Below are positions 57,756 through 64,000 of a stretch of DNA of 64,000 nucleotides, in pieces. The DNA lies in contig OZ038462.1 in assembly GCA_964036295.1 (NCBI GenBank), positions 35,112,355-35,176,354 of the forward strand. Reading direction: 5' to 3'. This DNA comes from Plumapathes pennacea (taxonomy: Eukaryota; Cnidaria; Anthozoa; Antipatharia; Myriopathidae). Position numbers and translations under genes: made by a program. The notes beneath the pieces are model-generated. The model was not told the DNA's origin and did not search any database. It worked only from the letters and a program-made list of their open reading frames with translations. Every line of letters begins with the position of its first letter. Position 1 is the first letter of the stretch.

Positions 57756-58216
57756 CGCGAAGTCACGACTATAAGCAACAAGCCTCTGATTGGTTCCAAA
57801 TATTATTATCATACTTCCGTTGTCAGTTCCGTGTTCTTCCCGAACTGACCATTACCCTGGATCCAGAGTTCCTCACCTTACTCTTTACAGAGTTTTTCGA
57901 CGAGGACGACGGCGACGACTTCCAACCCCCAATTCAGAACTATCTGAACTTCACAGCTGATTGATTTATCGCCCCGTGACCACGGCAGCTGAAAGCTGCT
58001 TTGTTTTGATTGGTTCTTTTTGACAAACAAAATGGCGATTGCGAGCGAGAATACTAGGATGGAAGTGTGGTTGCTACCTCGCAAGCCCAACTCGCCACCG
58101 TTCGCCTTTGCCGCTTTCTGCCGAGCCTTCGCCGCTCTTCATTGGCAAGCGAGGAGACCATAGGTGCTCTTCGTTGGTTCCGAATGCACGACCGATCTAT
58201 TCTTACTTTACAAAGA

Positions 58217-58375
58217 GGTTATTACACAGGGAGGAGTGCAATACGGCGGAGTATTTTTACGAGTCGGTTTTATTTTTTCGAGCCTGCTTCAGGCGAGAAA
58301 AAATAAAACTGACGAGTAAAAATACAGCCGTATTGCACGACTTTTCGTGTAATAAATTGTTTATTACACGACAAA
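58217..58375. mobile_element. Palindromic element
   Basis: Arms GTTATTACACAGGGAGGAGTGC / AATACGGCGGAGTATTTTTACG / CGGTTTTATTTTTTCGAGCC are mirrored by GGCGAGAAAAAATAAAAC, GAGTAAAAATACAGCCG and CGTGTAATAAA. A second stretch of the same words (GAGTGCAATACG, TTGTGTAATAAA) lies at 58,497-58,570. Confidence 0.7.
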
Positions 58376-58599
58376 AGAAGCAGGGCAAACATTCTCGCCG
58401 CGCGCAAAATGGAACAAAAAAAATGACGCGTTCGTAAACTTTGCTTGCGAAAACTGATCACGTAAGCTAATAAACCAGTTAATCTGGTTCCTGACGAGTG
58501 CAATACGCTCCCATCTTTGCACTTGTTTTGGCCCGTATTTGCACTCGAAAATGTGAAGTTGTGTAATAAATTAACATACACAATAGCCTAGTCACTACA

Positions 58600-59980
58600 T
58601 GCGCAAAGCGAATAAACACAAAAAAACACTCTAAAGTTTACAGTAGTGAAGAGATTCAGACGACATGCTTCTTTTCGCATGCTGTGTAACAACAGCCATC
58701 CTAAGTTCCCGTCGCTAGGGGGAGGAACGGCACCAGCCGCAATGCAAAAAAGTGTAAGACTGGGAAAAGCATGTTTCGGATGGCATCTGTGTGCAATTGA
58801 AGCAGAGTTATTTAAACTCAAAGTGCGACCGAAAACATGAAAGTGAGGCTAGTAAGGCGGCCTCCGCTTGTGTGTTGAAACGCCGTCGAGTGTCATCTTG
58901 GCTTTCTCCATACAAATATCTTTAAAATAGCTGTAATTTTCCTGGTTTTTAAGCTACAACATTCAACTGTTTCTGAAAATATGATTATTTTTTATGTACT
59001 TTCACTTGGTGCTCATAATGTCTTTTCCGCGTGTAGCAGTGTTGAAAAACATAGGACACGCCTTTTTTGCGTGTATGCCATATCTGACTTCATCAAATAG
59101 GAGCTGAAGAAGGAAAATAGTCGTGTCCTTAAGAGGTAGCACTGACAAGCATGCGGTACAAAAGGATTGAGAAAGAAACTAATTGATCGAGTTGTATATT
59201 CTGCACAATCGGCATTTGCAGAAGAAAGCATTTGATGTATTTTACAATCTCGTTGCAGCCGCAAAACACCAATTCTTGTCCATCAGTTATTCCGATTCTT
59301 CCTACTACTTCATAAGAGCTAGACAGTATAGGTGACAAAAGAAAAACTGATACAGTAGTTGGATCAGAAGCCTAAATATGCCATATCCCTTCCAACAAGG
59401 AAAACCTAGATTTTGAGCCTGCCAGGACTCAGGGTTGAAAGATCTAACAATTAAATCTGCGTTATCAGCTGCTCGTTTGTGCAACGCTCTTTTTTAGGAC
59501 AGATCTACGGACCAATGACCTTTAGCGGTCACTTTTTGTAGTGTAAGTGTCATAATTGCTCACCCATTTTACATGAACAAACCGTGTAAACAAGTTGCAA
59601 GCTGCAGTGGTTCAGCCGGTAGTACAACCTCATTCCCAGACTCTTCGGGCAGGGTGATAAAAGAACCTGGGAACGAGGTTGCGCGAGTACTGAATGTGAT
59701 ATGAACCTCGCACCTCTCATATTAGATAGTGTCGTTTGGTCAACACTGAAACATGTACGTTATGAAAATGGTTTTTAAATATTTTGAGAGTATGTTGTTC
59801 TAAAACTACATACATGTAGTTCGACCTTGGGAAATTATAGTGATATCAAATTGTCCGGCAGATGTGGTTTATACACACGCATGCCTTAAATTAAGTGATA
59901 AAATCTGTTGGGTGACCGCGATATCCTGCGTAGCAAGCGCTTCCGGGAGTTTCTGACATTTTTCGATTTTTAACTGCGCA
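58600..59980. other. Intergenic, no gene recognised
   Basis: AT-rich, with short ORFs on both strands that lack motifs. No supported feature. Confidence 0.4.
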
Positions 59981-59987
59981 ATTTGGG

Positions 59988-60330
59988 CCGGGGGGGGGGG
60001 GGGGGGAGGAGTACTCCCATATATGAAAGGACAGGGGTGCTCGTCGTACCGCTTAGGAATCAAAATTACGGTTTTGGTACCGCTTAGGGCGCGCATCATC
60101 AAACTCTGACATTTTTATGCGACGTGGTACCGTTTAGGGGTCGGGTGTCAGTCGAATGAACTCTTTTTGTTTGAAAACAGCAAAGGATAAAGTGCTTGAT
60201 GATATCCTCTTTATAGCAATTAAAGACATCGAAACTTTAAATTCTTGGTGGCTATTATTGGTACCTTTTAGGGGTCAAAGTAAGCTCAAGCCACGCCCGT
60301 TTTAGGAAGAGGGGAGTCTGTCCCTTCCCC
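59988..60330. mobile_element. Poly-G-ended element of the GGTACCGCTTAGG type, copy 1
   Basis: It begins with about 16 G, then AGGAGTACTCCCATATATG, and carries four or five GTACCGCTTAGGG(GTCAAAA) words. About 300 bp match 63,150-63,450, including CGTCGTACC, GGGGTCGGGTG, AATGAACT and AACAGCAA.GGATAAAGTG. The right end is not clear. Confidence 0.65.
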
Positions 60331-60339
60331 CTCCTCTCT

Positions 60340-61500
60340 CGACGTCTCGTTTGCGCTCGCCCTAATTCTTGCGCGGTCAAAACTCAAAAATGTCTTCGTG
60401 TGCAGTGAGAAACTCAGAGAAACGCTTGCCGCGCAGGCTAAGTGCGAGTGTAAAAATGACTGTTAATGTTCGAGAGTATAAATAGCACGGCCTAATTAGC
60501 CGATATCAGGTTTTTAACGACCTGCCTCGCTCGCTAGCTCGGATAATGTCACCGTATAAGGGAAAATAGTTGAATAAACTGCGGGTCACAACTGCGGGTC
60601 AGGGAAGTCACATCTGGTATAAAAGACGAGCAGGCAGCCCAAACTTGTTGTGAAGAGGGCGGAATCTCGTCCACATCCCTCAGCCCAGGCCCCGCGCAAC
60701 TTTACGTTTAAAAACAGTCCATAAGTTCAAGAGAGATTGAAATATAACACGGAAAAATGTGGCGAGAGCAGCGACATTTGATGAAAGTGAGGTCGCGGCA
60801 CTTACCTTTGTGGGCGGTCACCGCTGGCGGCAAAGCGAAAAATATAGAAAAACGGTGGCACGATGCCAAGTTTTTACCTCAACGCTTTCTCGTTTCTTCG
60901 TTGTGAAAGCTTTTCGTCTTCATCAACGAAGAAAATCAGTTTCAGAAGAAGATATGAAATCGATATCTTGTTCCGTTATCGAGTTGAATCATAGCACGAA
61001 AAGTTCCGCGGAAGTCCGGTGGGGTCTTCTATTGACATAATCTGTTCGCGGCTGTCGAAAATTATTTACGTCAAAAACCACTTCTTGTGTTCTTTTTTCT
61101 TTTTTTTCTTTTTTTCGGCGTTTTCTTATATTTTGTTTTCTTCAAGTCTGCGAAATATTTTCTCTGCGAGTTAAAAATAAATGCGGGCATATTTTATTTT
61201 AAAATGTTGTTGACAAGCATAAAACAGAACGGCAAAGCTGACAGGAATTAGCATATCAAAGCTGTGAGGTCAGGTTCGCAGACTGGTCTTAACCAGCTCA
61301 AAAACCAGATCTGTATCCTGTTATAGCTTTCTAAAAAATAAATTTTCCGTTCAGTTCAAGCCTTGGTCCGCAGCAGAGAGCGACGCTTCTATTTTTCGAA
61401 GCTCGTAAATTCTCTGCGATACGAGCTGGTGTTTTGCTCGCGCGCAACATTTTGGCCGTGGTTTTAAAGCGAAGGTCATTCGAAAATATATTTTCTCGGT
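60340..61500. other. Upstream region of the second MFSD12-like gene
   Basis: A 93-codon ORF (60,759-61,040) has no motif. Poly-T and poly-pyrimidine lie near 61,095-61,115. No convincing TATA box was fixed for the gene at 61,512. Confidence 0.4.
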
Positions 61501-61511
61501 GATTTCGTCAA

Positions 61512-62074
61512 ATGGAAAACAGAAAATGGAAGGCATTTTCAAACGACTACGGACAACCGGAAAAAGAACAAAAACCTCCTCAGCGTCTCGCGACAACCGC
61601 AAATCGAATGCCCACTGGAGAACGGATAAGTTTTAGCGTCGGACATGTTCTGAACGATCTGGTCGTTGCCGCGTGGGTCTCGTATGTCCTCATTATCCAA
61701 ACCAAAGTAATCGGACTTTCTCCCAAGACCTCTGGCTACATATGGCTGACCGTGAGCATTTCTGACTGCCTCAGTGGCCTTATCGTTGGCTCAATTTGCG
61801 ATCACATTTACATTCCCTGGTTCTCACGGCGATACGGCCAAAGAAAAGTCTGGCATCTCATCGGAACTTTGACTGTTGCAAGCACGTTCCCGTTTTTGAT
61901 GATGCCTTGCTTGTACTGCCCCGAGGAAACGAGCGAGTGGAAACTGGCTATATATTATTCTGTTGTCTTCATTATTTTTATGACTGCCTGGGACATGGTG
62001 CAAACAACACATACCACGCTTATTCCAGAGATTGCTCGACGGCCGAGTGAAATTGTCGAGCTCAACGCCTCCAG
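61512..62074 (+). CDS. MFSD12-like transporter paralog, first exon only
   Basis: The exon starts at ATG (61,512) and ends NASR at a gtaagg donor in phase 2, the same codon and phase as the first exon of the gene at 54.1 kb. It encodes TM1-4: ERISFSVGHVLNDLVV, SICDHIYIPWFSRRYGQRKVW and TTHTTLIPEIARRPSEIVEL. These match the paralog and MFSD12 family marks (GxGHVLND, the D...GxRKxW loop, LIPEIA). The remaining exons must lie beyond the right edge or in large introns; none was recognised to 64,000. The two genes are transcribed away from each other with about 7.4 kb between starts. Confidence 0.85.
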
Positions 62075-62089
62075 GTAAGGAGCTTAACG

Positions 62090-63120
62090 TATTACTTGCG
62101 ACAAGTGTCATGTATTTGTGGTCATATTTCTGCGCGGTCGCGGCAGTGTTGTTTACTTCAAAACCTCATAAAATTTGCATAAAATTGGCACGAAGCTTGA
62201 GATTCCCTTTTGTCTTCGCCAGTGCAGGCGTTCTACGTTTTGTACACTACAGGCAGAAAAGTACAGGTACAATCACAGCTAAAACAGTTTGGCGTTTTTT
62301 TTTTTTTTTAGGATTGTTTACTAATTTTAGAATAAACGACTCGCCCTGACTCGAGATAATTTATTTGTGCAAAGTCCAAGTTGAAGTTCTCACGTGACGT
62401 TCACGTGCAAACCTGTTCATGTTAATTGACTGGTTTAACAACCTGAAATAAACCGGTTTTTTCATCGCCTTTTTCTATCTAAAATAAATTATCAAAACAA
62501 CCCAGATTTGCATCAAAATATTAAATAGAATGTCCGCAGGCGATACGAATAAATAGTCATCAAATCGACAAATATAATGTATTATGACAGGTACAAGGAA
62601 GAGACGCGTAGTGGTAGGGGACGGAGGATTGATCCCACAAATAATTAGTGGTGTTCGAAATTGCTTTCTGAGCTCTAATCGGCTTAACTCTACAGGCACA
62701 GGTTGTACAACTGTGCACGTAAATTACTGTCAAAAACTGTCAGACCGAAACATATTTTCTTTGTGTACGGATAGTAATATTGAAATGCTTTTCAAATTGA
62801 AATTTCACTCATCAAAGCATCCTTTTAGCCGGACAAAAGACGACGATCTGATCGAAATTGGCTCGCGCCGTCAACACACCAAGTGCGATGTTGGTCCGAT
62901 ACTAGCATGCTCGTAATTTATGCATCCAGCTGTCACTAATATCCCCCTCCCCGAACTCGGGATCTTTTCAGCGTTGTTACAAACTCCCCACTCTTTTCCT
63001 GTTAATTGTTTACGCCTTGCCGTGCAATGAATACGCGTGTTCAAGCGAAAACATTGCTCGAGCTGAGCAAATGAAAGTTTTAGTTCTGTTTCTCTTTCGA
63101 TTAAGAATTCAAGTGTGTGT
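62090..63120 (+). other. Intron sequence of the second MFSD12-like gene
   Basis: AT-rich, with no recognisable transporter exon; ORFs here lack membrane motifs. Confidence 0.45.
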
Positions 63121-63129
63121 CATTTATAG

Positions 63130-63530
63130 AAATACCCCGGAGTGGGGGACTCCCCAAATAAAACAGGACGGGCATGATCGTCGTACCTCTTAGGGGTCAA
63201 AATCACGAGTTTCGGTACCGCTTAGGGTGCTCAACAAACGCTAACATTTTTATGTGACGGGATACCGTTTGAGGGGTCGGGTGGCAATGGAATGAACTAT
63301 TTTGTTTGAAAACAGCAAGGGATAAAGTGCTTCATGATATCATCTTTATAGAAATTAAATGCATCAAAACTTTAAATTACTGATATGCTTTTATTGATAC
63401 CTTTTATGAGTCAAACTAATCTCGAGCCACGCCCGGTTTAGTACCTCTTACGGGTCAAAACGAAAATTCCCGACGAGCATCCCTGTCATTTTTATGTGGG
63501 AGTCCCCCCCCACCCCCCTCCCCCTCCCCC
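63130..63530. mobile_element. Poly-G-ended element of the GGTACCGCTTAGG type, copy 2
   Basis: From TACCCCGGAGTGGGGGACTC to GTGGGAGTCCCCCCCCACC, with GTACCTCTTAGGGGTCAAAA, GGTACCGCTTAGGG, GATACCGTTTGAGGGGTC and ACCTCTTACGGGTCAAAA inside. Same family and orientation as 59,988-60,330; here both ends are visible as an inverted GGGGGACTC/GAGTCCCCC pair. Confidence 0.68.
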
Positions 63531-64000
63531 TCAGGAGAAATACCAACTGGCCGCTGGTAAGTCGGCTTTATATGGTATATATAGACGATTTTGGTATCTA
63601 CATATTTATGCTTATCTTGCATGGATGATGATTTGGGTACGAAGATTGATCAATTTTGTTGCGGTGATTATTTACGGAAGCTATTTAAGACTGAAGCACA
63701 GAATCATGGTGCATAGTGATACCATAGTGGCACATAAATTTTCAAGACGTGATGTCCGAGTTTAGCCTTAACCGTTTCTTAAAACGTAAAAATAAACACC
63801 TGAAACAGCGATAACGATTCCTGATTCCTGGTGCTGCATTTGGCTCAACGTACAGTTGAACTTGGACAATCGTTTGCCACAGCTCAGCCGACCCTTAACC
63901 ATTTCACTGCCAACTCAAAATGCAAATTTCTCGCAACCTATTAAAACAAAACCTGGTGTATGAGTGATAAAGTGAGAACTGATAGGCGCAATCACCTTTT

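Noticed and set aside
57593..57964. 123-codon ORF with acidic C-terminus
   Set aside because: Its first half is an interspersed repeat shared with 2.5 kb, where the frame is not kept.

Overview
This is eukaryotic nuclear DNA, most likely from an anthozoan cnidarian such as a stony coral or sea anemone. The evidence is AT-rich intergenic sequence, short exons with GT/AG junctions, small families of tandem paralogs (TIMP-like secreted proteins, MFSD12-like transporters) and many short palindromic DNA-transposon relics. The species call is inference. No tRNA, rRNA or CRISPR was seen, and nothing looks bacterial.

Layout. 0.2-2.1 kb (-): a one-CUB, single-pass membrane protein with two PPxY motifs. 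5.0-6.2 kb (+): TIMP-like gene A. 7.4-23 kb: repeat-rich and gene-poor, dominated by an 88-bp satellite (about 11.4-16.3 kb), its diverged neighbours, and a tandem array of tRNA-like units (19.0-19.9 kb). 22-28 kb: mostly palindromic MITEs. 29-45.5 kb: a rearranged TIMP-like cluster. Genes B (+) and C (-) lie in a 2.1-kb inverted duplication. A 1.87-kb TIR transposon with a broken THAP domain separates them from a tandem duplication that carries a broken copy D' and an intact copy D. 47.6-54.1 kb (-): an almost complete nine-exon MFSD12-like gene. 61.5 kb (+): the first exon of a second MFSD12-like gene, divergent from the first and running out of the window.

The four intact TIMP-like genes share one design: a signal-peptide exon ending in phase 1 just after a conserved HPQ..FCSAGF stretch, then a long second exon with the rest of the NTR domain and the TIMP C-terminal knot. 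All lack both cysteines of the N-terminal CxC that chelates metalloproteinase zinc, and also lack the two cysteines that normally pair with it. Copies B and C have lost another paired set. Promoters of A and B carry a CRE-like TGACGTCA just upstream of a TATA box.

The duplications act as internal controls: paralogous 'empty sites' define several mobile elements, including short elements with poly-G/poly-C ends and apparent 4-6 bp target duplications, and the THAP element, whose empty site contains TTAA. One poly-G-ended insertion holds a hammerhead-ribozyme-like core of the type known from Penelope-like elements. One MFSD12-like exon has a near-identical stray copy between the TIMP units, with only synonymous changes.
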